A DNA stretch of 64,000 nt from Thermocrispum agreste DSM 44070. GTDB taxonomy: Bacteria > Actinomycetota > Actinomycetes > Mycobacteriales > Pseudonocardiaceae. Shown one piece after another: positions 26,255 through 35,475 of the stretch. Numbering within the stretch: position 1 is the stretch's first letter; each line of letters starts with the position of its first letter. The stretch covers positions 218,840-282,839 of the forward strand of contig NZ_ATYX01000008.1 in the NCBI RefSeq assembly GCF_000427905.1, in the 5' to 3' direction. Under the pieces are notes generated by a model. That model made no database searches and was not told the origin of the DNA. It worked only from the letters and a program-made list of their open reading frames with translations. The translations under genes and the position numbers were made by a program.

Positions 26255-26379
26255 CCGTCTCGCCCCTGCTCGCCGTCGAGTCCTCCCGCAAGGGAAGTCC
26301 CGGTCGTGTGCGTTGCCGTTACACCTGTGCCAACGATCCAACTCGCTGGTCGTGACGTGATTCGGACATTACGGCCTGG

Positions 26380-26826
26380 TCATGGCGCGAGCAACACGTT
26401 CCCAGCGAATGGCCGAGAGCCGGCAGGCACGGCCGCGCGGGTGGAACGGCCCACCGCGTTCACCGCCGCGGCAACGTCGTCGACCGCTGCGCAAAGGGCC
26501 GCCGACGGCGCGGCGAGGGGGCCTTCGTTCAGCCGGAGCAGCTCGACCGCGTCACCGACCGGCAGATACCGCGCCGGGGTGTCGCCCACGCGCACGGTGG
26601 ACGACCCCAGCCGGGCGCTGGGCAGGCCGCCCTCCACCAGGAGCGCGTCCGCGTCGACCACCAGCGGCGCGCCGCGCCCGTTCAACAGGGTGGCCGCGCA
26701 CCTGCCGTGGACCACGTCGGTGTTGCTGTGCCACGCCATCGGCTTCTCCTCGGCATGGGCGGTGCCCCCGATCATGACCACAGCCGACAGCACCGCCAGC
26801 GCCGTGCCGAAAAGTCGTCTCACCAT
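26380..26826 (-). CDS. Small secreted protein
   Basis: 148 residues with a signal peptide (VRRLFGTALAVLSAVVMIGG, cleavage after AHA). The mature part has two Cys (HGRCAATL, AALCAAV), probably one disulfide, and alternating hydrophobic strands (APLVVDADALLVEG). GGAAGG precedes the ATG. It lies upstream of and co-directional with the two anchored paralogues, so the three may form an exported set. No family recognised. Confidence 0.75.
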   Translation of the reverse strand: MVRRLFGTALAVLSAVVMIGGTAHAEEKPMAWHSNTDVVHGRCAATLLNGRGAPLVVDADALLVEGGLPSARLGSSTVRVGDTPARYLPVGDAVELLRLNEGPLAAPSAALCAAVDDVAAAVNAVGRSTRAAVPAGSRPFAGNVLLAP

Positions 26827-26987
26827 GCCTTCCTCACTGACGGTGTACGCACGCGTACTTACCGTGCGTCGTCCTATTCGGCCGGGCCTGCGCCCCGCGG
26901 GCGGACCGGCCGGTGCCTGCCGAATTCACTCGAGCGTGTCGTGCCCGGTCCTTCGCATGCAGGTCTCGGACGGTCAGCTGCGAGGGC

Positions 26988-26999
26988 TAGCCTGCACAC
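26988..26999 (+). promoter_or_regulatory. Leaderless -10 of nfo
   Basis: TAGCCT (26988-26993) and six bases precede the ATG at 27000. Confidence 0.6.
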
Positions 27000-27770
27000 A
27001 TGCGCATCGGTGCTCACGCCAAGGACGACGACCCGTTGAAGGCCATCCGCGAGCGCGGTGCCGAGGTGGTGCAGTTCTTCCTCGCCGACCCGCAGGGCTG
27101 GGCGGCCCCCAAGCCGCACCCGCAGGCGGACGAACTGCGCGCCTCGGATGCCGACGTGGTCATCCACGCGCGCTACCTGGTGAATGTCGCCTCGACGAAC
27201 AACCGCATCCGCATCCCGTCACGCAAGCTCGTCGCGCAGGACGCCAAGATGGCCGCGGAACTCGGCGCTTTCGGGCTGGTCGTGCACGGCGGGCACGTGC
27301 CACGGGGTACCGACCCGCAAGTCGGCATCGACAACTGGCGCAAGCTGTTCGAGCGGGCCGCCGACGCGCCGTTCGAGGTGCCGATCCTGGTGGAGAACAC
27401 CGCGGGCGGCGACGGCGCGCTGGCCAAGGACTTCGACATGCTGGCCAGGCTGTGGGATGCGATCGGGGAGTTCGGCGCCGGGTTCTGCCTGGACACCTGC
27501 CACGCGTACGCGGCGGGCTGGGACCTGGAGACCGCCGTCGACAAGGTCAAATCCATCACCGGCCGGATCGACCTGGTGCATCTGAACAACTCGCGCGACG
27601 AGTTCGGCTCCGGCCGCGACCGGCATGCCAACGTGGTCGGCGGCGACGGAACCATCGACCCCGAGGTGCTGGCCGGGGTGGCGAAGGAGGCGGGCGCCCC
27701 GGTCGTGGTCGAGACGCCAGCCGAGGGTCAGGCCGACGACATCGCGTTCCTGCGCGAGTCCCTGCGCTGA
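27000..27770 (+). CDS. nfo: Deoxyribonuclease IV (AP endonuclease, EndoIV family)
   Basis: Zinc-dependent TIM-barrel endonuclease that cuts DNA 5' to abasic sites in base excision repair. 256 residues, with metal-site segments VVHGGHV, VENTAGG, DTCHAYAAG, HLNNSRDEFGSGRDRHANVGxG-like and VVVETPAE. Orthologous to Rv0670 (end). Leaderless start. Its last 43 bases overlap the convergent GT87 gene, so the two 3' ends are antisense to each other. Confidence 0.92.
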   Translation: MRIGAHAKDDDPLKAIRERGAEVVQFFLADPQGWAAPKPHPQADELRASDADVVIHARYLVNVASTNNRIRIPSRKLVAQDAKMAAELGAFGLVVHGGHVPRGTDPQVGIDNWRKLFERAADAPFEVPILVENTAGGDGALAKDFDMLARLWDAIGEFGAGFCLDTCHAYAAGWDLETAVDKVKSITGRIDLVHLNNSRDEFGSGRDRHANVVGGDGTIDPEVLAGVAKEAGAPVVVETPAEGQADDIAFLRESLR

Positions 27771-29563
27771 CGGCGCCGACCGCCGCGCGGGCGCTCCCGC
27801 GAGTTCCCCACCGGCAGCACGCGCACGTCCCGCGCCCCGTCGAGCACACCACCCGCCGGGTCGTCGTCCCCGTTGCGGCGAACCAGATCCCGGTGCGGGT
27901 GGTAGATCTGGTAGACGATCACCGCACACAACCCCAGCACCGCCAGATCCCGCACCACCACGGCGCCGAGGAACCATTCCTGCGGCAGGCCCTTGTTGTC
28001 GGTGCCGAGGTAGTAGAACATGCGCGGTACCCACACCGCCGCGTCGATCGCCATCCACCCGAGCAGCAACCGCCAGTGCGGCACGGCCAGCGCGGCCAGC
28101 GGCACCAGCCACAACGAGTACTGCGGGCTCCACACCTTGGTGGTGAGCAGGAACGCCGCCACCACCAAGAAGCACAGCTGAGCCAGCCGTGGCCGCTTCG
28201 GTGCCGACAACGCCACGTAGGCGATCGCCGCGCAGCAGAGCACGAAGACGATCCCGGTGAAGGCGTTGAGCTTCACCGGCACCTCGCCGGCGGCCAGCTG
28301 CCCGTCGAACCCCGGCCAGCCGGTCAGCGAGCTGATCACGTTGTAGATCGAGTCGGGGTCCATGCCCCGTTCGATGTTGAGCCGCAGAAACTCGCGCCAG
28401 CCGCGCGGGTAGAGCAGCGCCAGCGGCAGGTTGATCAGCACCACGGTGAACGCGGCGGTCAGACCGGTCGCGCGCCAGGTGCGAAGCTTCCCGGTCCGGA
28501 TGCACAGCACCAGCAGCGGCCCGAGCACAAGCAGCGGGTACAGCTTGATCGCCCCGCCCACGCCGATGAGCACCCCGGCCAGCATCGGACGCCGCCGCGA
28601 CCAGGCCAGGATCGCCGCCGCGGTGGCCGCCGTGGCCAGCGCGTCGAAGCTCGTGTACGCGTGCACGAGCACCAGCGGCGAGATGGCCACCAGCACCGCG
28701 TCCCACGGTCGCCTCCGCGCGGTCTGCGCCACCGCCCACACCGTGGTCAGCCACGCGAACGCCAGGAACAGCGCGCTGATGTTGAAGTACACCGCGACCG
28801 GGATGGCCCCGGGCAGGAACCCGGCGTCGGCTCCGGACAGCCACAGGTCGGTGAGCTGGGCGTTGACCCACTGGAACAACCCGGTCAACGGCGGGTACTC
28901 CATGAACCGCAACTCGTCGCCCGGGCTCAAGCTCACCGTGCGCCCGCCGGGCAACCGCAGCTGGTCGTCCGGCAGCACCTGGATGCGCTCGCCCGGCTGG
29001 AGCTGGAACATCTCGCCCGCCGCATCCAGCGCGGTCACCGGACCGTCGGTGCCCGCGATCCGGTACGTGTCCGCACCGTCGGCCAGCAGGGTCAGGCTCG
29101 CCTGGCTGCCGCCCGGCGTGCTCAGCTCCAGCCAGCCGTCACGGTAGACGAAGAAGTCGTCCCGGTTGAGCCGCTCCGCCCCGTAGAGCGGAACGATGTC
29201 GGAGTAGCACATCGCCACGTAGGGCCTGCCGGACCGCCAGTCCAGCCCGAGCGTGCCGTCCTCGCGCTCCAGCTGCTGGATGCACGCGGCCTTGCCGAAC
29301 CAGCCGAACATCAACGCCACCACGGCCAGCAGCAACGCCACCCGCAGCGGGCTGAAGAACCAGTGCGTGCCGACCGCGGCGTGCCTGCCGAGCGGGCCAC
29401 CGATCGGCCTGCTCGCCTTCGCCGCCAGCGGATCGGTCCAGGTCGGTATCACCCGCCTGGTGCCTTCCAGCGACACCTGACGTGGTCGTTCCGGCGGTAA
29501 GCCCGCCGCCCTGGCGCGGGCACGCTGCCTCCGCTTGCTGCCGAGCCCCGACTCCTCGCGCAC
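27728..29563 (-). CDS. GT87 family polyprenyl-phosphate mannosyltransferase-like membrane protein
   Basis: Integral membrane glycosyltransferase of the DUF2029/GT87 type (611 residues). A basic cytoplasmic N-terminus of about 70 residues is followed by the first span (LRVALLLAVVALMFGWFG), a large extracytoplasmic loop of about 130 residues, then roughly ten spans with the family motif GGAIKLYPLLVLGPLL and SPQYSLWLVPL. GT87 enzymes use polyprenyl-phospho-mannose to extend lipoglycans; the acceptor here is unknown. It sits between ponA and the rpsF operon like Rv0051. A TAGGGT box six bases before the GTG at 29563 indicates leaderless transcription. The C-terminus is Arg-rich and overlaps nfo. 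Confidence 0.85.
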   Translation of the reverse strand: MREESGLGSKRRQRARARAAGLPPERPRQVSLEGTRRVIPTWTDPLAAKASRPIGGPLGRHAAVGTHWFFSPLRVALLLAVVALMFGWFGKAACIQQLEREDGTLGLDWRSGRPYVAMCYSDIVPLYGAERLNRDDFFVYRDGWLELSTPGGSQASLTLLADGADTYRIAGTDGPVTALDAAGEMFQLQPGERIQVLPDDQLRLPGGRTVSLSPGDELRFMEYPPLTGLFQWVNAQLTDLWLSGADAGFLPGAIPVAVYFNISALFLAFAWLTTVWAVAQTARRRPWDAVLVAISPLVLVHAYTSFDALATAATAAAILAWSRRRPMLAGVLIGVGGAIKLYPLLVLGPLLVLCIRTGKLRTWRATGLTAAFTVVLINLPLALLYPRGWREFLRLNIERGMDPDSIYNVISSLTGWPGFDGQLAAGEVPVKLNAFTGIVFVLCCAAIAYVALSAPKRPRLAQLCFLVVAAFLLTTKVWSPQYSLWLVPLAALAVPHWRLLLGWMAIDAAVWVPRMFYYLGTDNKGLPQEWFLGAVVVRDLAVLGLCAVIVYQIYHPHRDLVRRNGDDDPAGGVLDGARDVRVLPVGNSRERPRGGRRRQRRDSRRNAMSSA

Positions 29564-29575
29564 TCCCGCACCCTA
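29564..29575 (-). promoter_or_regulatory. Leaderless -10 of GT87 gene
   Basis: Minus-strand TAGGGT (29570-29575) and six bases precede the GTG at 29563. Confidence 0.55.
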
Positions 29576-29621
29576 AAGCCTGCGGGATCGACCTGCCGTC
29601 AACGTCCCGGCAACACCGGCG

Positions 29622-32582
29622 TCACGCGGCGTTCAGTCCCCGCTCGGATTCGGGGTTGTCCCCACCGGGCGGCGGCGGGTCGTCCGGCTGGCAGAACGGC
29701 GGGCACGGCACCGTGGGATCCGTCGGCGAGGGCTCCGGGCTGGAGGGCGGAGGCTCCTGCTGCGACGGCGGCCCCTGCGGCGGCCTCGGCCGCTCCGGAC
29801 GGCTGTGCTCCGGCTTCTCCTGCTCCGGCTCTTCCTCTTCCTCCTCGTCCGGCGTGTTCTCCGGCTCCGGAGGAGGAGGCGCCGCCTCGCCGATCACCTC
29901 GACCTCGTCGAACGGCAGGTTCTCCAGCTTCTCGTGGTAGGCGTCCATGAACTTCTGCCAGATCTCGCCGGGCAGGCCCCGCCCGTAGATGATCCTGCCG
30001 TCCTTGTTCTTGATCGGGTTCAGCGCCGAGTCACCGACCCACACCGCGGTGGACAGCTGGCGCGAGTAGCCGACCATCCACGCCTGCGAGTTCTGGTCCG
30101 AGTACGGCTCCCTGGCCTCGTGGGTGCCGGTCTTGCCCGCGCACGCCCGGCCGTTGGCACACTCCAGGCCGGAGTAGGACAGCACCGGCTCCAGCGTCAT
30201 GGTGACGTTGCCCGCGATCTGCTTGCTCTTCTCCTCGTTCGGGTCGAACGCGGGCTTGCCCTTGGACTTGTCGTGCGCCTGGTACACCACTTCGCCGTCC
30301 GGCGTGGTGATCTTCGAGACGAAGTGCGCGTCGCGCTGGATCCCCTGCGCGGCGAACGTCGCGTACGCGGCCGCCATGTCCTTCGGGCTGATCATGTTGT
30401 CCCCACCGCCGATGGCGATGTTGACCGACGTCTCGCTCAGCTTCGAGGTGTTCTGCACCCCGGCTTCCTTGAGCGCCTGGACCACCCCGGACGGCTTCAC
30501 CTCGTTGACGACGATGTCGTAGAAGACCGTGTTGATCGACCTCTCCATCGCCTCCTTGACCGTGCACGGCATCGGGCACTGCACGTTCTCGGAGTTGCGG
30601 ATCTCCACCCCGACGCCGGGGAAGGTCCGCGGCGAGCTGCCGTCGTAGGCGGCGTAGGGGCCCTTGCCCTGCTTCAGCAGCGGAACGAAGTCGAACGGCT
30701 TGATCGCCGACCCGGGGTTGCGCGGCGTGTTGGCCCAGTCCACCTGGTCGGACTTGTCGTTCTCACCGCCGTAGTAGGCCTTCACCCCGCCTGTGTTCGG
30801 GTCGATGGCCACCAGCGCTTCGCGCAGGTTCTTCGGCTGGTCCTTCATCACCTCGCGCACGGTCTGCTCGGCCAGCGCCTGCGCGCGCTTGTTGATCGTG
30901 GTGTAGATCTTGTAGCCCTCGAGCCGAACCTTGTCCTCGGTGAAGCCGAGCGCGTTCAGCTCCTGTCGGATGCGCTCCTTGATGAAGAACCGCGGGCCAG
31001 TGAAGCCCTTGATCCGCCGCTCGCCGGAGACGATCTTCGGGAACTCGGCCTCGGCCGCCTGCTCCGGCGTCAGCCAGCCGTTCTCCTTCATCTGGCCGAT
31101 GACGTAGTTCCACCGCCGCTCGGCGTACTCCCGGTTGTCGCCCCGGCTGGGCGCCTGGATGATGCCCGCCAGGTACGCGGCCTGGGACGGATTGAGCTTG
31201 TCCACGTCCTTGCCGAAGTAGGCCTGGGCGGCCGCCTGGACGCCGTACGCACCGCGCCCGAAGTAGATCGTGTTCAGGTAGGCGGTGATGATCTCGGACT
31301 TGGAGAGCTCGTTGCTCATCTTGAAGGCCTTGACGAGCTCCGTCCATTTCCGGGTCAGCGAGTAGTCGTCGTACCCGGTGGCCTGCTTGATGTACTGCTG
31401 GGTGATCGTCGACCCGCCGCCGACACCGCCGGTCAGCTGGTTACGCACGGCGCGCAGGATGCCCATGATGTCGAAACCCGAGTTGGTCTCGAACGTCTCG
31501 TCCTCCGCGGCGTAGACGGCCTTCTTCACCACTTCCGGGATCTGCTCCGGCTTGAGGATGACCCGGTTGCCGTCCTGCGAGTCGCGGCCCAGCAACGTGG
31601 TGCCGTCGGAGAAGTAGTAGTTGACCGTCTTCGACTGCGCGGCGATGATCTCCGCCGGCTTCGGGATGTCCACCAGGAAATAGGTGATGGCGAACGCCAC
31701 GATGGGCACCACGACGAACACGCCGACGAAGCCGAACGCGAGCCTTTTGATCAACCGCCGCCTGCGCTGCTTGCGGGTCAGCTGCGGCTTGCCGTCACCC
31801 TCGTCGGCGTCGTCGGCGTCCGGCTCTGCACCGGCGGACTCGGCGACCATGGCGTTGATTCTGTCCTCGCCCGCCGGATCGTGCTGCTCGAAACCGCTGT
31901 CGTGATAGCGGTGGGTGAGCAGTTCCGGCTCCCTGGACGGGGCGATCCGGTAGTCCGCCTCGTCGATCGGCAGCAGCGTCTCGGTGGGACCGTCCGGATG
32001 AGCAGGCGACGGCCTGCGGGACGCGGCGGCGTAACCGGCCGCGGCACCGGCGGCAGCCCCTGCGGCAGCGGGACCTGCTTGCCGCGCGGGCGCTCCTTGT
32101 GGCTTGCGCGTGGCGTCGTCACGGCGCGGCGGCCTGCGCCGCATCGCGTTCGGGTCACGCGGCCGCTCCTGCCGCGGCGCGCTCGGCTCTCCCGCACGCG
32201 GCCGCCGTGCAGCCCGAGGATCGCGGACGGCTCCTGCCCGGCCTGCGCCCGGCTGGCCCGCGGCGCCCGCACCCGGCGCGGCTCGGCGGGCCGTACCCGG
32301 GTCACGCGCGGTGCGGCCGCGCTGCGCGTCGCGGCCCGGCGTACGGCGGGGGTCCGGCTGACCGGCGCCGCCTGCCGGGGGCTGCGCGGCACGCCGCTGT
32401 ACCGGCTGCTGGTGGCGGGGCTGGCCGGTCGCCGGGCGACGGCCGCCCGGGGCGCCCGATTGCCGTGGCTGGGGCCGCTGCCGTGCCGGGTCGCCGGACG
32501 ACGGCCACTGCGGATCCCGGTCGGCGACCGGCCATCGGGGCTGCCTGGAGGAAGGCCACTCAGGGCGGCGATGGTCGCTCAC
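29622..32582 (-). CDS. ponA: Class A penicillin-binding protein (GT51 + transpeptidase)
   Basis: Bifunctional peptidoglycan synthase of 986 residues that polymerises lipid II and cross-links stem peptides. Order: a cytoplasmic Arg/Pro/Gly-rich tail of about 270 residues; membrane span RLAFGFVGVFVVVPIVAF; GT51 domain with EDETFETNSGFD and GGSTITQQYIKQ; transpeptidase with SxxK in GSAIKPFDF, SxN in ERSINTVF, and KTGT in CAGKTGTHE; and a Pro/Glu-rich outer tail. In the GT51 motif the usual His after the second Glu region is Asn. The disordered N-tail is longer than in PonA1 of M. tuberculosis. GGGAGG lies seven bases before the GTG. Downstream of DUF5318, as in mycobacteria. Confidence 0.96.
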   Translation of the reverse strand: MSDHRRPEWPSSRQPRWPVADRDPQWPSSGDPARQRPQPRQSGAPGGRRPATGQPRHQQPVQRRAAQPPAGGAGQPDPRRTPGRDAQRGRTARDPGTARRAAPGAGAAGQPGAGRAGAVRDPRAARRPRAGEPSAPRQERPRDPNAMRRRPPRRDDATRKPQGAPARQAGPAAAGAAAGAAAGYAAASRRPSPAHPDGPTETLLPIDEADYRIAPSREPELLTHRYHDSGFEQHDPAGEDRINAMVAESAGAEPDADDADEGDGKPQLTRKQRRRRLIKRLAFGFVGVFVVVPIVAFAITYFLVDIPKPAEIIAAQSKTVNYYFSDGTTLLGRDSQDGNRVILKPEQIPEVVKKAVYAAEDETFETNSGFDIMGILRAVRNQLTGGVGGGSTITQQYIKQATGYDDYSLTRKWTELVKAFKMSNELSKSEIITAYLNTIYFGRGAYGVQAAAQAYFGKDVDKLNPSQAAYLAGIIQAPSRGDNREYAERRWNYVIGQMKENGWLTPEQAAEAEFPKIVSGERRIKGFTGPRFFIKERIRQELNALGFTEDKVRLEGYKIYTTINKRAQALAEQTVREVMKDQPKNLREALVAIDPNTGGVKAYYGGENDKSDQVDWANTPRNPGSAIKPFDFVPLLKQGKGPYAAYDGSSPRTFPGVGVEIRNSENVQCPMPCTVKEAMERSINTVFYDIVVNEVKPSGVVQALKEAGVQNTSKLSETSVNIAIGGGDNMISPKDMAAAYATFAAQGIQRDAHFVSKITTPDGEVVYQAHDKSKGKPAFDPNEEKSKQIAGNVTMTLEPVLSYSGLECANGRACAGKTGTHEAREPYSDQNSQAWMVGYSRQLSTAVWVGDSALNPIKNKDGRIIYGRGLPGEIWQKFMDAYHEKLENLPFDEVEVIGEAAPPPPEPENTPDEEEEEEPEQEKPEHSRPERPRPPQGPPSQQEPPPSSPEPSPTDPTVPCPPFCQPDDPPPPGGDNPESERGLNAA

Positions 32583-32649
32583 AGCTCGACCTCCCGGGCG
32601 CAGACGTCAACGCGGGTGAGCCAACCCTGCGCGGAGCGGGTGGACAGTG

Positions 32650-33081
32650 TCACGGGGCGGCAGACTTTCGTGATCGGGGACGGGACCTGGGCGCGCCGGT
32701 TCCGGGCTCGCCCGTGCCCAGAACGTAAGACATGGCCAAATGGTTCCACCCGCACGCGTGGCACACCTCCACCACGTAGACGGTGAACTCGGCGAAGAGG
32801 TTCGCCATTCGCTCGAGTTCGGCCGAGTTCCGGGCCGAACCGGACGCCATTCCAAGCTCGTCACCATACACCCAGGCCACCAGCGCCAGCTGCGATTTGC
32901 CGCACACCGGGCAGTCGTGCTCGGCCGGCTCGCCGTGGAAGCGCGCCGCCTGCCGCAGGTACGGGCCGGCGTCGCAGACGTCCTCGCGGGTCAGGAACCC
33001 AGCGCGATAGCGCCGCAGCACGGCCAATCGCTGCAGCCCGTAGTCGACGATCTGACGCTGGTTTCGCACCGTCCTCCTCAT
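32650..33081 (-). CDS. DUF5318 family protein
   Basis: 143-residue cytosolic protein with CPVCGK near residue 57 and CHACGW near 108, a likely zinc ribbon, and a VVEVCHACGWNHL end before a basic Pro/Ser/Arg tail. Orthologous to Rv0049, which likewise precedes ponA1. Function unknown; the fixed link to the PBP suggests an envelope-related or regulatory job. The ATG at 33081 is used; GTG at 33069 inside is an alternative. Divergent from padR with 203 bases between starts. Confidence 0.88.
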   Translation of the reverse strand: MRRTVRNQRQIVDYGLQRLAVLRRYRAGFLTREDVCDAGPYLRQAARFHGEPAEHDCPVCGKSQLALVAWVYGDELGMASGSARNSAELERMANLFAEFTVYVVEVCHACGWNHLAMSYVLGTGEPGTGAPRSRPRSRKSAAP

Positions 33082-33198
33082 TTCGGGCGGTTGTGCCCAG
33101 CGTAGAAGACAGTCTCCGTCCGGTCACAGCCCCAACCTCGTACTGCACCCTCGATCGCGCCGTTTGCCCAGTTCACACGTTCGATGGTGGCACTCGAT

Positions 33199-33216
33199 GT
33201 ATCGGACCGATATACT
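33199..33216. promoter_or_regulatory. Palindrome over padR -10 box
   Basis: TATCG-GAC-CGATA (33200-33212) nests within GTAT-N9-ATAC, and the -10 hexamer TATACT (33211-33216) overlaps its right arm. PadR proteins often repress themselves at such sites, so autoregulation of padR-ino1 is inferred. Confidence 0.5.
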
Positions 33217-33284
33217 GGCCTGGCATATCCGGCCGAGACGTCCGTATCGATCGTCGCGGCGTTGAGTTCGTCGGGGAGGTGCTC

Positions 33285-33833
33285 GTGCTCGAGTTCGCGA
33301 TCCTCGGGCTGTTGCACGAGGCACCGATGCACGGGTACGTGCTGCGCAAGCGGCTGCACGAGACCCTGGGCACGTTCCGCACCTTCTCCTACGGCTCGCT
33401 CTACCCCACGCTGCGCCGGATGCAGAAGGCCGGCTGGATCGTCGAGGAGGACGATCCGCCCGACAAGGACGGTCGGGCGTGGGGGCGCCGAGCGCGCCGG
33501 GTGTACAAGCTCACCGCGGAAGGCAAGGAGCGCTTTGCCGACCTGGTGGCCGATGCCGGCCCGCAGACCTGGGAAGACGAAGGGTTCGGCGTTCACCTGG
33601 CGTTTTTCTCGCGTACGCCGCGCGACGTGCGTATGCGGATCCTCGAAGGTCGGCGTCGCCGGGTCGAGGAACGGCGCGAAGGGTTACGAGCCGCGCTCAG
33701 TCGCGCCGAGGAGCGAATAGATCGATACACCCGGGAATTGCACCGGCTCGGCCTGGAGAGCACGGAACGAGAGGTGCGCTGGCTCAACGAGCTGATAGCG
33801 CACGAGCAAGCCGAGCAGCGCGACAGCGACTGA
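33285..33833 (+). CDS. PadR family transcriptional regulator
   Basis: 182 residues: N-terminal winged helix (LEFAILGLLHEAPMHGYVLRKRL, SYGSLYPTLRRMQKAGWI) and a C-terminal dimerising coiled coil rich in Arg/Glu. The GTG at 33285 is chosen for GGGAGG five bases before it and because LEFAILGLL is the family start. Orthologous to Rv0047c, which sits beside ino1 in mycobacteria. It precedes ino1 by 55 bases on the same strand, making it a likely regulator of inositol synthesis; the palindrome at its own promoter supports autoregulation. Confidence 0.9.
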   Translation: MLEFAILGLLHEAPMHGYVLRKRLHETLGTFRTFSYGSLYPTLRRMQKAGWIVEEDDPPDKDGRAWGRRARRVYKLTAEGKERFADLVADAGPQTWEDEGFGVHLAFFSRTPRDVRMRILEGRRRRVEERREGLRAALSRAEERIDRYTRELHRLGLESTEREVRWLNELIAHEQAEQRDSD

Positions 33834-33888
33834 CCCGGCTCGCTCCGAATTCCATTCGCTCACCCGATAGCACTAAGGAGATACCGGC

Positions 33889-34977
33889 ATGGGCAAGAAC
33901 CGAAGTGTGCGCGTGGCAATCGTGGGCGTTGGCAACTGTGCCGCGTCCTTGGTGCAGGGCGTGCACTACTACCGCGATGCGGACCCGGAGACCCGTGTCC
34001 CGGGCCTGATGCACGTGGACTTTGGTGGCTACCACGTCGGCGACGTCGAGTTCGTTGCGGCGTTCGACGTCGATGCGAAGAAGGTGGGCCGCGACTTGGC
34101 GGAAGCCATCGTCGCCAGCGAGAACAACACCATCAAGATCACCGACGTGCCGCCGCTGGACGTGCAGGTGCAGCGCGGTCACACGCTCGACGGCCTTGGC
34201 CAGTACTACCGGGACACCATCACCGAGTCCGACGAGGAACCGGTGGACGTGGTCAAGGTGCTGCGCGAGACCGAGGCGGACGTGCTGGTCTCCTACCTGC
34301 CGGTGGGCTCGGAGGACGCGGACCGCTACTACGCCCAGTGCGCCCTCGACGCCGGGGTGGCGTTCGTCAACGCGCTGCCGGTGTTCATCGCCTCCGACCC
34401 GGAGTGGGCGCAGAAGTTCACCGACGCGGGCGTGCCGATCGTGGGTGACGACATCAAGTCGCAGGTGGGCGCCACCATCACCCACCGGGTGCTGGCCAAG
34501 CTGTTCGAGGATCGCGGCGTCGAGCTGCAGCGCACCTACCAGCTGAACTTCGGCGGCAACATGGACTTCATGAACATGCTGGAGAGGTCCCGGTTGCAGT
34601 CGAAGAAGATCTCCAAGACGCAGTCGGTCACCTCGCAGATCCCGCACGAGATGGCCAAGGCGGACGTGCACATCGGTCCGTCCGACTACGTGCCGTGGCT
34701 GGACGACCGCAAGTGGGCCTACGTCCGGCTGGAGGGCCGTGCCTTCGGTGACGTGCCGCTGAACCTGGAGTACAAGCTCGAGGTGTGGGACTCGCCGAAC
34801 TCGGCGGGCATCATCATCGACGCCATCCGTGCCGCCAAGATCGCCAAGGACCGCGGCATCGGCGGGCCGATCCTGTCCGCGTCCTCCTACTTCATGAAGT
34901 CGCCGCCGGTGCAGTACAGCGACGACGAGGCTCGCGAGGCCGTGGAGAAGTTCATCCGCGGCGAGATCGAGCGGTGA
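33889..34977 (+). CDS. ino1: Inositol-3-phosphate synthase
   Basis: NAD-dependent isomerase that turns glucose-6-phosphate into inositol-3-phosphate, the source of phosphatidylinositol, lipoglycans and mycothiol. 362 residues, the compact actinobacterial type: NAD-binding [49 protein letters not shown] with a catalytic Lys, and the NPxGG-like [18 protein letters not shown] is placed well before the ATG. Followed by a strong terminator. In mycobacteria one extra gene (Rv0048c) stands in this block; it is missing here. Confidence 0.97.
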   Translation: MGKNRSVRVAIVGVGNCAASLVQGVHYYRDADPETRVPGLMHVDFGGYHVGDVEFVAAFDVDAKKVGRDLAEAIVASENNTIKITDVPPLDVQVQRGHTLDGLGQYYRDTITESDEEPVDVVKVLRETEADVLVSYLPVGSEDADRYYAQCALDAGVAFVNALPVFIASDPEWAQKFTDAGVPIVGDDIKSQVGATITHRVLAKLFEDRGVELQRTYQLNFGGNMDFMNMLERSRLQSKKISKTQSVTSQIPHEMAKADVHIGPSDYVPWLDDRKWAYVRLEGRAFGDVPLNLEYKLEVWDSPNSAGIIIDAIRAAKIAKDRGIGGPILSASSYFMKSPPVQYSDDEAREAVEKFIRGEIER

Positions 34978-34993
34978 CAGTTCGTCACCCTGG

Positions 34994-35027
34994 CCGCCCG
35001 GCGTGTGCCCCCGCGCACGCCGGGCGG
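34994..35027 (+). terminator. ino1 terminator
   Basis: CCGCCCGGCGTG pairs perfectly with CACGCCGGGCGG, followed by TTCCTTTTC. Confidence 0.85.
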
Positions 35028-35125
35028 TTCCTTTTCGACCGGCGATGTTCTTTTCTTGCGCTCTGCCTTCTCGTCCGGTGATCCGTTCATGCCCGCCACC
35101 GCGTGTGATGGTCATGACACGAAAA

Positions 35126-35329
35126 ATGAACCCTCGCCCCAGCAAGCACATCGGCAAGGCGATCGCCCGGGTGGTACTGGCCGGCGCGGCCGCGCTGACC
35201 CTGGCAGGCGCCCTCGGGGCCGGGACGGCGGCCGCCGACATCCGGCCCCAGCACCCGGCCTGCCCGGACTACCCGGCCAGCCCGGTGCTGCCGCCCACCG
35301 GCGAGCACTGGGTCCGGCCACTGCCGTGA
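35126..35329 (+). CDS. Small secreted Pro-rich peptide 1
   Basis: 67-residue precursor. Basic start (MNPRPSKHIGKAIAR), hydrophobic core ending GALGAGTAAA, and a mature peptide of about 31 residues rich in Pro with one Cys (HPACPDYP, then VLPPTGEHWVRPLP). The ATG at 35126 is chosen by alignment with the tandem paralogue at 35476; ATG at 35114 is possible. Its own hairpin terminator follows. Role unknown; developmental coat, signalling or antimicrobial peptides are options without evidence. Confidence 0.7.
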   Translation: MNPRPSKHIGKAIARVVLAGAAALTLAGALGAGTAAADIRPQHPACPDYPASPVLPPTGEHWVRPLP

Positions 35330-35349
35330 TACGGAACTGATTCCTTGCC

Positions 35350-35388
35350 CAGCGGGCAGGCCGCGACGACCTCGCGCCCTGCCCGCTG
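35350..35388 (+). terminator. Terminator after peptide 1 (copy 1)
   Basis: CAGCGGGCAGG pairs with CCTGCCCGCTG. The same stem recurs after peptide 2. Confidence 0.75.
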
Positions 35389-35475
35389 CTTGGTTGCTGT
35401 GATCTTTCACGCACTCCTGCCATCCCCGGTGAACTGTTCACATGATCACACCGTGTCAGTGGCATGGCGCACTAG

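Noticed and set aside
25625-29500. Long rightward open frame across the exported proteins, nfo and GT87
   Set aside because: It runs antisense or out of frame to well-supported genes and shows only Arg/Pro/Gln-rich sequence.
29805-32786. Long rightward open frame opposite the PBP
   Set aside because: Antisense to ponA, whose GT51 and transpeptidase motifs are clear; no ribosome site or motifs.
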